Assembly: GCF_038595055.1 (NCBI RefSeq)
Contig: NZ_CP152002.1
Location: 452,501-516,500, forward strand
Direction: 5' to 3'
Length of the DNA: 64,000 nucleotides
Source: Paenibacillus sp. FSL R7-0345
GTDB lineage: Bacteria; Bacillota; Bacilli; Paenibacillales; Paenibacillaceae
Made by a program: the position numbers and the translations under genes. A model generated the notes under the pieces. That model did no database searches. It had not been told where the DNA came from and saw only the letters and a program-made list of their open reading frames with translations. This document shows positions 34,957 to 42,853 of the stretch, piece by piece (position 1 is the first letter of the stretch; every line of letters starts with the position of its first letter).

Positions 34957-36542
34957 AGAAGCTGCTGATCGTCGATGACGAGAAAATGATCCGCCAGGGT
35001 CTTAAGGCAATGATTGAACGGGAATATCCTGCGGTTTATACGATTGGGCTGGCAGGCAACGGCCAGGAGGCGCTGGAGCAGTTCCGGCGGGAGCCGGCCG
35101 ACATCATTATTACCGATATCCGTATGCCCGTAATGGACGGAATCACGCTGCTTGAACATTTATCGGAGGAAGTACTGCCGGACCGGCGTCCGGCCGTGGT
35201 CATTCTGAGCGGCCATGATGATTTTGAATATGCCAAAAGCGCGATCCGCCACCGGGTGAAGGACTACCTGCTGAAGCCGATCCGCCGCGAGGAGCTGTTC
35301 GGTATCCTCGAGCAAATTCAGCAGGAACGAAAGGCGCAGGAGAGCGGCGCAAGCCGGCAGGCGCTGGAAACCGAGAAATACCGCAAGGAGCTGCGGACCG
35401 CCCGCCTCCAGCGCTTGCTGCAGCAGCAGGATGTGCAGCCCGCCCCTGAGCAGCTGGAGGAGCTGGGAAGGCTGCAGCTTCCGTATATGATAGGCGTAGT
35501 AAACTATTATTACGGAGATGGTACGCGAATGAACGCGGGTGAGGTGCAGGGACTGCTGGAACGGCTGGCGGGGCCGCTCGAGCAGCAGTTCACCGAGATT
35601 CTGACCGACTGGGAAGGGAAGCTGGTCCTTGCAAGCGGGAAGGCTGAACCGTTCCTGAACCTGTACAGAATCGCAGAAACGAAGGAAAATAAAGGGCTGC
35701 TGATGGGTGTAAGCGAGCTGACGGGCAACCCGGAGGATGTTCAGGAATGCTATAGACAGGCCTGCCGTGCCCTGCAGTATACGTTTTTGACCCCCCAGTC
35801 CGGCTTTATGGAGTACGGGAGTATCCGTGCTGACCGGCTGAGCTTTCCCCTGCCGGAGGAGGAGCTGCGCAAGCTGCTGAATATGCTGGGGACCGAGCGG
35901 GAGAAGGAGATTAAGAGCCTGCTGGGGAGTATTTTTCAGACCGAGCATTTGCAGCATCTGGATCTGGCTTACGTGGAGAATGTGGCCCGCAGCATCAACG
36001 AACGTGTACTCGATGAGGTGTTCCGGGTGCACGGGGAGGCTTCCGTTGAGGTGCTGAAGCTATACCGTACAGTGGGCAATTTATATAATTACCGCCATTT
36101 CCATGACTATTACCGCGCGCTGGAGCATTTGCTGCTCAGTGTAAACGATTATATTATAGGAGTACGGTCTGCACATACCGAGCATGCCGATATGGAAGCG
36201 GCGCTGGCTTATATCGAGGAGCATTACGCGCGTCCCTTGAATATGGCGATGGTTAGCAATCATGTGTCGCTCAGCTATTCTTATTTCAGCGAGGCCTTTA
36301 AGGCCTATACAGGCGAGAGCTTTGTCATCTATCTCAAAAAAGTGCGTATCCGCCATGCCAAAGAGCTGCTCGCAAGCAGCCGTATGCTGAAGCTGTCGGG
36401 GGTGTCGGAGGCCGTCGGATTTGAGAACAGCAAGCAGTTTACCCGTGTATTCAAGGAGCTGGAGGGCATCTCCCCCGGAGAATACCGGATCAAGCTGCTG
36501 GGGACAGGCGGTGTAAGGCCGGAGGATAAGGAATTTTATTAA
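34953..36542 (+). CDS. Response regulator, YesN family (receiver plus AraC-type DNA-binding domain)
   Basis: A 529-residue regulator. The receiver domain at 1-120 has LLIVDDEKMIRQGLKAMIER, the phosphoacceptor Asp in IITDIRMPVMDG (about 54) and the Lys in LLKPIR. A middle region of about 280 residues (QRLLQQQDVQ and following) is the YesN-type linker. The C-terminal AraC/XylS domain (about 425-525) has two helix-turn-helices: NMAMVSNHVSLSYSYFSEAF and KLSGVSEAVGFENSKQFTRV, then FKELEGISPGEYR. The start overlaps the kinase stop. It should activate the transporter and enzyme genes when the extracellular sugar is sensed. Confidence 0.94.
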   Translation: MKKLLIVDDEKMIRQGLKAMIEREYPAVYTIGLAGNGQEALEQFRREPADIIITDIRMPVMDGITLLEHLSEEVLPDRRPAVVILSGHDDFEYAKSAIRHRVKDYLLKPIRREELFGILEQIQQERKAQESGASRQALETEKYRKELRTARLQRLLQQQDVQPAPEQLEELGRLQLPYMIGVVNYYYGDGTRMNAGEVQGLLERLAGPLEQQFTEILTDWEGKLVLASGKAEPFLNLYRIAETKENKGLLMGVSELTGNPEDVQECYRQACRALQYTFLTPQSGFMEYGSIRADRLSFPLPEEELRKLLNMLGTEREKEIKSLLGSIFQTEHLQHLDLAYVENVARSINERVLDEVFRVHGEASVEVLKLYRTVGNLYNYRHFHDYYRALEHLLLSVNDYIIGVRSAHTEHADMEAALAYIEEHYARPLNMAMVSNHVSLSYSYFSEAFKAYTGESFVIYLKKVRIRHAKELLASSRMLKLSGVSEAVGFENSKQFTRVFKELEGISPGEYRIKLLGTGGVRPEDKEFY

Positions 36543-36571
36543 GGAATAGACGTTTGGAGGCAGGTGTCAAA

Positions 36572-37375
36572 GTGGAAGAAATACAAGGCAATCTGATTAC
36601 TGTAGAGACGCTTGCGGCTGATTTCCGCAGGCTGGGTGTACAGGAGGGGATGACCCTGCTGCTGCATTCCTCTTTTAAGTCACTGGGCCAGTGGGTAGCC
36701 GGCGGCCCCGTGGCTGTTATTCTTGCCCTGGAGGAGGTGCTCGGGACGGAAGGGACCCTCATTATGCCGTCACAGTCCTCTGACCAGACTGATCCTTCCG
36801 GCTGGAGCAGGCCGCCCGTTCCGGAAGCATGGTGGCAGACGATTCGCGAGCAGATGCCTCCCTATGATCCGGACCTGACCCCGCTGCGGGGCATGGGCGT
36901 TATTGCGGATACGTTCCGCAAGCAGCGCGGGGTCAGGCGGAGCAGCCACCCGATTGATTCCTTTGTAGCCTGGGGGAAACACAGGGATTTCATTATTAAC
37001 GGGCACGGGCTGGAATTCGCCTTTGGCGAGCAGTCGCCGCTGGCCCGGATCTATGATCTGCAAGGGCATGTGCTGCTGCTGGGCGTAGACAGCCTGAATA
37101 ACACCTCGCTGCATCTGGCGGAATACCGGGCAGGGTATGCCGGGAAGCAGGAGGTCATTGCCGGCACACCAATGCTGGTTGAGGGGAACCGGCAGTGGGT
37201 ACAGTTCAGGGACCTGAACTGGGATTCGGAGGATTTTGCGGCGCTTGGCGGGGACTTCGGCCGGGAGACCCGGCTAATCCGGCACGGCAACGTGGCGGCC
37301 TCGGCCGCCCAGCTGATGCCGCAGCGGGAGCTGGTGGATTACGGCGTGAAGTGGCTGGAGCGGAAACGGAAGTAG
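36572..37375 (+). CDS. AAC(3)-family (YokD-like) N-acetyltransferase
   Basis: About 267 residues of the Antibiotic_NAT fold. The signatures are MTLLLHSSFKSLGQWVAGGP, GTLIMPSQSS, the family's TPLRGMGVIADTFRKQRGVR, RRSSHPIDSFVAWG and LLLGVDSLNNTSLHLAEYRA (catalytic His region). Chromosomal homologues of this type (YokD, BA2930) acetylate aminoglycosides poorly or have unknown substrates, so resistance should not be assumed. The preferred start is GTG 36572, 11 bases after GGAGG. It lies 29 bases after the response-regulator stop with no terminator, so it is probably co-transcribed with yesMN-like genes, which is unusual. Confidence 0.85.
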   Translation: MEEIQGNLITVETLAADFRRLGVQEGMTLLLHSSFKSLGQWVAGGPVAVILALEEVLGTEGTLIMPSQSSDQTDPSGWSRPPVPEAWWQTIREQMPPYDPDLTPLRGMGVIADTFRKQRGVRRSSHPIDSFVAWGKHRDFIINGHGLEFAFGEQSPLARIYDLQGHVLLLGVDSLNNTSLHLAEYRAGYAGKQEVIAGTPMLVEGNRQWVQFRDLNWDSEDFAALGGDFGRETRLIRHGNVAASAAQLMPQRELVDYGVKWLERKRK

Positions 37376-37720
37376 GCGGCGGAGCAGCAGGAGAGCATGG
37401 CAGCAGGATAGCTGTGCAAAAGGACTGAAGGGCTGAAGGGCTGAAGGGCTGAAGGGTAGAAGGGCAGCGATCGGGCAGCGGGAAGTCTGACCGCTGGCGG
37501 GACAGCTGACCGGTGGACACGTACGGTGGGAGCCGCGATAATTGTCAGGGATCATAGGCAGTCTGCGGGTTTCCAGCACGAACAGCGGTATAATTGAAGA
37601 AGTCTGCAGAGGGGCAGCGGCTGGAAGCCCAAATATTTCTGGAGTCACGGCTAATCCTAAAACATAAAAATCACTAGTTCGAACTATATTGCCCAAGGCA
37701 GGTTAAAGGAGGAGTTACCT
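37376..37720 (+). other. Gene-free stretch containing an 8-bp microsatellite
   Basis: 345 bases without a convincing gene. CTGAAGGG is repeated four times and then once as TAGAAGGG (37425-37464). The rest is GC-rich, purine-biased sequence; no terminator with a U-run is seen, and a promoter for the next gene is presumed in the AT-rich 37650-37690 part but has no clear -35/-10 pair. Confidence 0.6.
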
Positions 37721-38359
37721 ATGGCAACAACTACGGTCTATTTAACCCGGCACGGCCAGACAGAGTGGAATGTGCAGCAGCGGATGCAGGGGCATCAGGA
37801 CTCGCCGCTTACTCCGCTTGGGGTGCAGCAGGCCGAGTGGCTTGGCAAGGGGCTGCAGGAGGTGCACCTGGATGCGGTGTATGCCAGCTCCAGCCCGCGG
37901 ACACTGCGGACTGCGGAGATCATTCTGGGAGAACGCAAGATTCCCGTAACCGCCTGCGACGAGTTCAAGGAGCTGTGCATGGGAGGCTGGGAGGGCTGCG
38001 AATCCTCAGCAATCAAGCTGGCCGAACCGGAGCAGTTCCGGTATTTCTGGGAAGACCCGGAGAAATTCGGTGTGGAGGGCAGTGAGACCTTCGCCCAGGT
38101 GCAGGAGCGGGCGCTGAACAGGCTGCAAGAGATTGTAAGTACCCATGAGGGGCAGACGGTGCTTATTGTGACGCACACAGTTGTAATCAAAGTGTTGATG
38201 GCCTACTTTGAAGCACGGCCGATGAACAAGCTGTGGGATCTGCCTTATATTCATCCAACCTGCCTGTGCCGGATCGACATCACGGATGGTGTGCCGGAGA
38301 TATTGATGCATGGGGACATTAGTCATTACGAGTCCGCTGATGCTGTTATGGAATCGTAG
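37721..38359 (+). CDS. Histidine phosphatase superfamily protein (phosphoglycerate mutase-like)
   Basis: A 212-residue phosphohydrolase. The catalytic phosphohistidine motif VYLTRHGQTEWNVQQRMQGH is at residues 5-24, with SSSPRTLRTAEIIL, the acid Glu in CMGGWEGCES and the second His in VLIVTHTVVIKVL. The residues fit the PhoE/YhfR-like broad-specificity phosphatases rather than true mutases, which need a longer sequence. AAAGGAGGAG precedes the ATG. It appears monocistronic; the substrate is unknown. Confidence 0.88.
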   Translation: MATTTVYLTRHGQTEWNVQQRMQGHQDSPLTPLGVQQAEWLGKGLQEVHLDAVYASSSPRTLRTAEIILGERKIPVTACDEFKELCMGGWEGCESSAIKLAEPEQFRYFWEDPEKFGVEGSETFAQVQERALNRLQEIVSTHEGQTVLIVTHTVVIKVLMAYFEARPMNKLWDLPYIHPTCLCRIDITDGVPEILMHGDISHYESADAVMES

Positions 38360-38427
38360 GGATGCAGGCTGTGGCCTCTGAAATTCATTTGTTTCATTCA
38401 CCCTCTGCGCAGGATAAACACGGAATT

Positions 38428-38500
38428 AAGTGACATTTTTCCACTTAGCAGCTCCATTCCGGGGAGATTACTCCTAAATAGATGGCGAAATTCCACTTAG
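38428..38500 (+). repeat. Dispersed intergenic element, copy B (73 bp)
   Basis: Begins AAGTGACATTTTTCCACTTA and ends AAATAGATGGCGAAATTCCA then CTTAG. It has the same length as copy A at 12742-12814 and nearly identical end blocks; the middle (about 30 bases) differs. It sits between the convergent phosphatase and MFS genes. Confidence 0.72.
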
Positions 38501-38575
38501 GTAGATCAGCAAGGCCCCGGTAGGCTTATTTTCATGAAGCTGGATAGCTTTAGAATGCATTAATAGCTGTAACAG

Positions 38576-38604
38576 CAGGCAGTGCCCGTACACGGCACTG
38601 CCTG
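38576..38604. terminator. Terminator-like hairpin between phosphatase and MFS genes
   Basis: CAGGCAGTGCC (38576-38586) pairs perfectly with GGCACTGCCTG (38594-38604), followed by TTTGTG on the plus strand. The U-run is weak in both directions. Confidence 0.6.
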
Positions 38605-38614
38605 TTTGTGCTGC

Positions 38615-39889
38615 TTATTTGGCATGCTGTACCCGGCTTGCAGCCGGAACGCCCAATCGGGCTCCGGCCGCAAGCTGTGTCAGATCACCGTCCAGTGCCT
38701 TCAGGCCGGGGAGCAGCGCCGCAAGTCCGGCGCAGATGACCGGCAGCAGCCCGGCGGCCACGAACAACGCCGGAACCCCGTAGAATTCGGCAACCGCCCC
38801 GCCGGCCAAAGCGCCAAGCGGCTGCAGTCCGCCGCCGATCAGGAAGCGGATGGAATTCACCCGGCCCTGGTGGCTTGCCGGGACCAGTTGCCCGTGAAGA
38901 GCGGAGCTCAGGGAGCCGAAGAACGGTCCGAAGACGCCAGCCATGAATGCCGCAGCAAGGGCGAACGGATAGCTTGGAATGAGCCCCCACAAAGCGGTGA
39001 CCAGCCCGATTCCGATCAGGCTGCCGAGCATGAAGGGCCGTCTGCGTCTGATCTCACCGATCAGCGAGACGATACTGATTCCGCTCAGGTAACCAAGCGC
39101 CGATGCCGTACCCAGGGAGCCCAGTGCGGCCGCATCACGGTGCAGCACTTCACGGACATAGGGGACCATCATGGTCCAGATGGCAACCGAGCTGAGATTG
39201 CTGACGGAGACCAGAACCATAATAGTCAGCATGGCCGGGAATTGCCTATAAAAGCTGAATCCTTCGGCGATTTCTCCCAGGTATTCCTGAAGGGAGAAGC
39301 GGCCGGCTACTTCCCGGGGCTTTGCCAGCTTCGGCAGGCTGAACAGAGTGGCAATGGCGGCTGAATAGCACAGCGCATTGATGCCCAGAGCCGGCAGCGC
39401 ACCGCTGGATGCGGTCAGCACGCCGGCCAGCGCCGGCCCGAGCAGGACGGCGGCGCCCTTGCAGCCTTCGATGATTGCAAAGGCCCGCATCAGCTTGCGG
39501 TCGCCGGCTATGCCGGGGACGACGGCGGTTGCAGTCGGCAAAAACAACGCAGAGCAGGCACCGCTGAGCATTGCTGCAGCGAAGAGATGCCAGAGCTGCA
39601 GCTGGCCTAGAAGCCCCATGCCGAGCGGCAGGAGGATGGCCAGCAGCCGGAACGATCCGAGGCAGGCCATCAGGCGCACACGGTTCAGCCGGTCGGAGAG
39701 CGGAGATCCCAGCAGCCGGATGAGGAGCTCCGGAATGCCGGAGGCGAGCACAAGCGCACCCATGGCCAGCTTGGAGCCGGTCAGCTCATAGACCAGCCAT
39801 TCCATGGCCAGGAGTCCGAAGGTATCGCCGAAGGTGCTTAAGGATATAGTCGCCAAAAGCCCGTAGTAACTGTTTTTTTGTTTGAACAC
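38615..39889 (-). CDS. Major facilitator superfamily transporter
   Basis: A 424-residue, 12-helix permease. The N terminus shows LLATISLSTFGDTFGLLAME; the loop 2-3 motif is GSPLSDRLNRVRLMACLGSF (a variant of motif A), and a repeat of this pattern, SLIGEIRRRRPFMLGSL, appears after helix 8. It resembles the EntS/MFS_3-type efflux group, so a small-molecule exporter is likely, substrate unknown. The GTG start at 39889 has AAGGAG 8 bases before. It follows the ArsR-type gene by 30 bases and is probably its regulatory target. Confidence 0.85.
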   Translation of the reverse strand: MFKQKNSYYGLLATISLSTFGDTFGLLAMEWLVYELTGSKLAMGALVLASGIPELLIRLLGSPLSDRLNRVRLMACLGSFRLLAILLPLGMGLLGQLQLWHLFAAAMLSGACSALFLPTATAVVPGIAGDRKLMRAFAIIEGCKGAAVLLGPALAGVLTASSGALPALGINALCYSAAIATLFSLPKLAKPREVAGRFSLQEYLGEIAEGFSFYRQFPAMLTIMVLVSVSNLSSVAIWTMMVPYVREVLHRDAAALGSLGTASALGYLSGISIVSLIGEIRRRRPFMLGSLIGIGLVTALWGLIPSYPFALAAAFMAGVFGPFFGSLSSALHGQLVPASHQGRVNSIRFLIGGGLQPLGALAGGAVAEFYGVPALFVAAGLLPVICAGLAALLPGLKALDGDLTQLAAGARLGVPAASRVQHAK

Positions 39890-39919
39890 GTGTAAATCTC
39901 CTTCCTTTCCTGATCCGGA

Positions 39920-40825
39920 TCAGCTCTCCAGATACTTCCCGATTTGCTCCGGCAGCGCCTGCAGTGCCTCCAGCCGCAGGCTGTAAGAGGCCGTTTTGCC
40001 AGTGCTGTGGACGATGACCAGTCCGGCGGCGCGCAAGGCGATCAGATGGTAATGGATCGTGCTTTTGGACAGGCCCACCTGTTTGACGATTTCAGTGAAG
40101 CTCAGCTGCCGGCTGGTCAGCAGCCGGAGGATATACAGCCGCGTCTCATCGGACAGCGCCCGGGTAAGCCGCAGAAGCGCCGCAGGGGGACGTCCTTCCT
40201 CCGGAGGAAGCACATCACAAGAGTAGCTGGTGAACACAAACTCATCATAAAAAGCTGTAGTAACGAGCGGCCGGGGATGATATTGGGGAATAAGAATGAC
40301 CTGCTTCAGCTGCTCTGCCGGATACAGGCGCATGCCGGCAGTTGCCTGTTCATAAACCTCCATGTCATTCCCGCCGCCGAGCGTCTTTCTCCGGCTGTCT
40401 GCTTCGCTCTGCAGTCCCGCAAGAATCCGCGGATCAATACCGCTGAAATAGCGGGCATCCCATTCGCGCAGCATCTCTGCCGCTCTACTGCGCAGCTCAG
40501 GAAGATTGGCAGGGACGGATTGGCCGAAACGTCCGGAAATCTCAAATAACTCCCCTGTTGTCAGCTCCTCAAACCAGCTTAGAAATCCGCTGACCGTCCG
40601 CTCACCCGGACAGCTCCAGATATAGGGATTCAAATTGAAATCCTCAGACAGGCTGATAACCTCCCGCATCTTCTGAAGCTGTACCGGGGCGAACCGGTCT
40701 TGCACTTCACGGACCCATAGCTTACCGGCATCCATGGCATTATGATTCTGTTTGTATAGAAAAGCGTTCAGACTGGCGATACATTCATACATAGGTGCAA
40801 AATCGACTTCAATACAGTAGCCCAT
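39920..40825 (-). CDS. ArsR-family winged-helix regulator with N-terminal sensory region
   Basis: A 301-residue protein. The DNA-binding domain lies at the C terminus (about 215-295): RALSDETRLYILRLLTSRQL, LSFTEIVKQVGLSKSTIHYH and LRAAGLVIVHSTGKTASYSL. The first 200 residues are an uncharacterised region found in long ArsR-like regulators that probably binds the effector. No metal-binding Cys cluster is seen, so it is not a metal sensor of the usual type. It leads an operon with the MFS transporter, and a near-perfect inverted repeat lies 50 bases upstream of its start. Confidence 0.85.
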   Translation of the reverse strand: MGYCIEVDFAPMYECIASLNAFLYKQNHNAMDAGKLWVREVQDRFAPVQLQKMREVISLSEDFNLNPYIWSCPGERTVSGFLSWFEELTTGELFEISGRFGQSVPANLPELRSRAAEMLREWDARYFSGIDPRILAGLQSEADSRRKTLGGGNDMEVYEQATAGMRLYPAEQLKQVILIPQYHPRPLVTTAFYDEFVFTSYSCDVLPPEEGRPPAALLRLTRALSDETRLYILRLLTSRQLSFTEIVKQVGLSKSTIHYHLIALRAAGLVIVHSTGKTASYSLRLEALQALPEQIGKYLES

Positions 40826-40874
40826 AGGGAGTTCCTCATTTCAAAAGGTAGGGTAGATAATACATTTACTACTT

Positions 40875-40892
40875 GTTCTATAAATATAGAAC
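40875..40892. promoter_or_regulatory. Inverted repeat, probable ArsR-type operator
   Basis: GTTCTATA-AA-TATAGAAC: two 8-base inverted half-sites with a 2-base spacer in the divergent region between the ArsR and ECF sigma genes. Its size and position fit autoregulation of the ArsR-MFS operon. Confidence 0.55.
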
Positions 40893-41049
40893 TAAACCAT
40901 GGTTTTATTATATGCGAACTAAAATGATTATTCAAGCGATAAGAATACATTTGATGCATTCGTCTGCAGCAGATTTTAAAGCCAACTTTTTAATCATTGT
41001 CACAAAACGCAGCTTTTTCAGTTATATAGGCATAGAGAGGGGGGAGTTT

Positions 41050-41640
41050 ATGAAGGAGCCGGCACATACCGGGAGAAACAACCGGGAAGAGGAGGCGCTA
41101 GTAGTCATCGTGGAGCAGGTCCGGCAAGGCGATGTGCAGGCCTACAGCCTCATTATTGAGCATTTTCAGCGGTCAATTTATTTGTACTGCTATTATCTGC
41201 TGGGAAGCCGGGAGGAGGCGGAGGATGCCGCGCAGGATATTTTTCTTAAGGCGCTGGAGCATATCGGCGGTTTCCGGCACACCGTCTCTTTCTCTGCATG
41301 GTTGTACAGGATTGCGCGAAACCACTGTACAGACCTGCTTAAAAAGCGGAGTAAAGGCTTCAAACTGTTCGCCATGTACAGGCAGCAGGCTGAGACCGAG
41401 GGAACCGGGCCCGCGCTTACAGACAAGGTTCATGAGCTGCTGGCCCGGCTGAATCCTGAGGAACGGCAGATTTTGCTGCTGCGGGCGCTCGAGCAGTACA
41501 ATTTTGAACAGATAGCGGTTATTGTAGGCATGAATCCGGCCAGAGTCCGCAAGAAATATGAGCGTCTGCGGGACAAGCTGGGCCGGCCAAAAAAGAAGGG
41601 GGAGATCAGGTTTGGTGAACCGCACAGTGATAGAGGATAG
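41050..41640 (+). CDS. ECF-type RNA polymerase sigma factor
   Basis: A 196-residue sigma-70-family factor with only regions 2 and 4. Region 2 is seen as LGSREEAEDAAQDIFLKALE and SFSAWLYRIARNHCTDLLKK; region 4 as LNPEERQILLLRALEQYNFE and QIAVIVGMNPARVRKKYERL. The ATG at 41050 is chosen (AGAGGGGGGAG 3 bases ahead); the open frame upstream is AT-rich and unlike protein. The end overlaps the following DUF4179-type gene by 26 bases, so a co-expressed sigma/anti-sigma pair is likely. Confidence 0.92.
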   Translation: MKEPAHTGRNNREEEALVVIVEQVRQGDVQAYSLIIEHFQRSIYLYCYYLLGSREEAEDAAQDIFLKALEHIGGFRHTVSFSAWLYRIARNHCTDLLKKRSKGFKLFAMYRQQAETEGTGPALTDKVHELLARLNPEERQILLLRALEQYNFEQIAVIVGMNPARVRKKYERLRDKLGRPKKKGEIRFGEPHSDRG

Positions 41641-42766
41641 TGAATTGGGCCGGCTTGAGCAGATGATCCGGGACACTCCTGCTGAGATTGATCTGACCCG
41701 CGGGGTTATGGACCGGTATGACCAGAAGCGGAGGCAGGTGAGCCGGGAGGCAGCGTCAGGGCGGCGGGGATGGCGGAAGCCAGCTGCAGCGGTGGCGGCG
41801 GCTGTACTGATCATGGCTACTGCAGCAGGAACCGGACTGATTTCTCCGGCGGCGGCAGAAGCATTGCGGCAGATTCCCGGAATGGAGCGGGTATTTCAGC
41901 TGGCCGGGGACCTCGGGCTGCGGGCTGCGGATGAGCAGGGCCTGTATAACAGTCTGGTAGTAAGTGATACGCATGGCGGTGTCAGCGTGGCTGCGACGGC
42001 GGTGGCTTTTGACGGGATAAGGGTCTCGGTCGGTCTTGAGCTGACAGCCCCGGCATCCGCCTCCGGAGCAGAGTCGCAGCCGGAATCCTTGCAGGAAGCC
42101 ATGACTGACGTTGAGCTGTCGGTTAACGGGCAGCCGCTGAACGACTACGCTCCTTATGGCAGCAGCATCGGCCTTTTCCTTTTCCCGATTCCGGATAGTG
42201 ATAAGCTGGTGCTGGAATTTTCGGATCTGCGCAATCAGGGCGGGCAGGCGTTTCCGCAGCAGTTCGCGCTTGGCTTACATTTTAAAATGGTCGGGGTAGA
42301 GGAGCCTTTCCTGCTTGATATACCGGTAGAGCTGAACACCCGGGACAATCTGGTGCTGGCACCCGCGGCTGCACAGCATTACGGGAATATCACGATGCAG
42401 GTGGACAAGGTTGAGCTGACACCGGTGACAACCAATATAACGACCCGGCTGGAGCTGGACGGCATGACGATATCCGAAATGCACAGCAGCGGCGGCAGTA
42501 TCGGATACGATCTGTTTGATGATCAGGGGAACAAAATCCCGATGCTGTCAGGAAACGGGACGAGCGCTACGGGCGGCAATGTGTTAATTGAGGACTCAAG
42601 GTTCGCGCCACTGGCGTCTGTACCGCAGTCAATAACCATAAAACCGTATCATTTTGTATACAAAGCGAACAGTATCAGTGAATTTCAGCTCGATGCCCAG
42701 GGGAAAGTGAAGGTCGAGTATATTCCGGAATTAGAAGCTACTGTACCGGTAGCAGCGGCTAAATAA
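41615..42766 (+). CDS. DUF4179-type membrane protein, probable anti-sigma partner
   Basis: About 384 residues. A cytoplasmic N-terminal 60 residues (LGRLEQMIRDTPAEIDLTRG and following) precede a single membrane helix (about 65-85, AAAVAAAVLIMATAAGTGLI). The extracellular part begins with SPAAAEALRQIPGMERVFQL, the DUF4179 hallmark, and ends with a DUF5643-like immunoglobulin domain. Such proteins are regularly encoded after ECF factors and act as anti-sigma factors; the signal is unknown. The GTG at 41615 overlaps the sigma gene, which implies coupling. Confidence 0.8.
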   Translation: MNRTVIEDSELGRLEQMIRDTPAEIDLTRGVMDRYDQKRRQVSREAASGRRGWRKPAAAVAAAVLIMATAAGTGLISPAAAEALRQIPGMERVFQLAGDLGLRAADEQGLYNSLVVSDTHGGVSVAATAVAFDGIRVSVGLELTAPASASGAESQPESLQEAMTDVELSVNGQPLNDYAPYGSSIGLFLFPIPDSDKLVLEFSDLRNQGGQAFPQQFALGLHFKMVGVEEPFLLDIPVELNTRDNLVLAPAAAQHYGNITMQVDKVELTPVTTNITTRLELDGMTISEMHSSGGSIGYDLFDDQGNKIPMLSGNGTSATGGNVLIEDSRFAPLASVPQSITIKPYHFVYKANSISEFQLDAQGKVKVEYIPELEATVPVAAAK

Positions 42767-42783
42767 TATTTTTGCGTCAAAAA

Positions 42784-42835
42784 AAAGAGGCGGCCCCCGC
42801 CGGATGTTATCGACATCCGGGTGGACCGCCTCTTT
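42784..42835. terminator. Bidirectional terminator between the sigma operon and the giant nuclease gene
   Basis: AAAGAGGCGG (42784-42793) pairs with CCGCCTCTTT (42826-42835), topped by CCGGATGT/ACATCCGG. A-runs before and a T-rich arm after allow termination both ways. Confidence 0.88.
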
Positions 42836-42853
42836 AAATGGAGTTACAAGGGT

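Noticed and set aside
36572-37375. Acquired aminoglycoside resistance gene
   Set aside because: Base composition and context look native, and the sequence type is that of chromosomal YokD-like proteins with weak or unknown activity.
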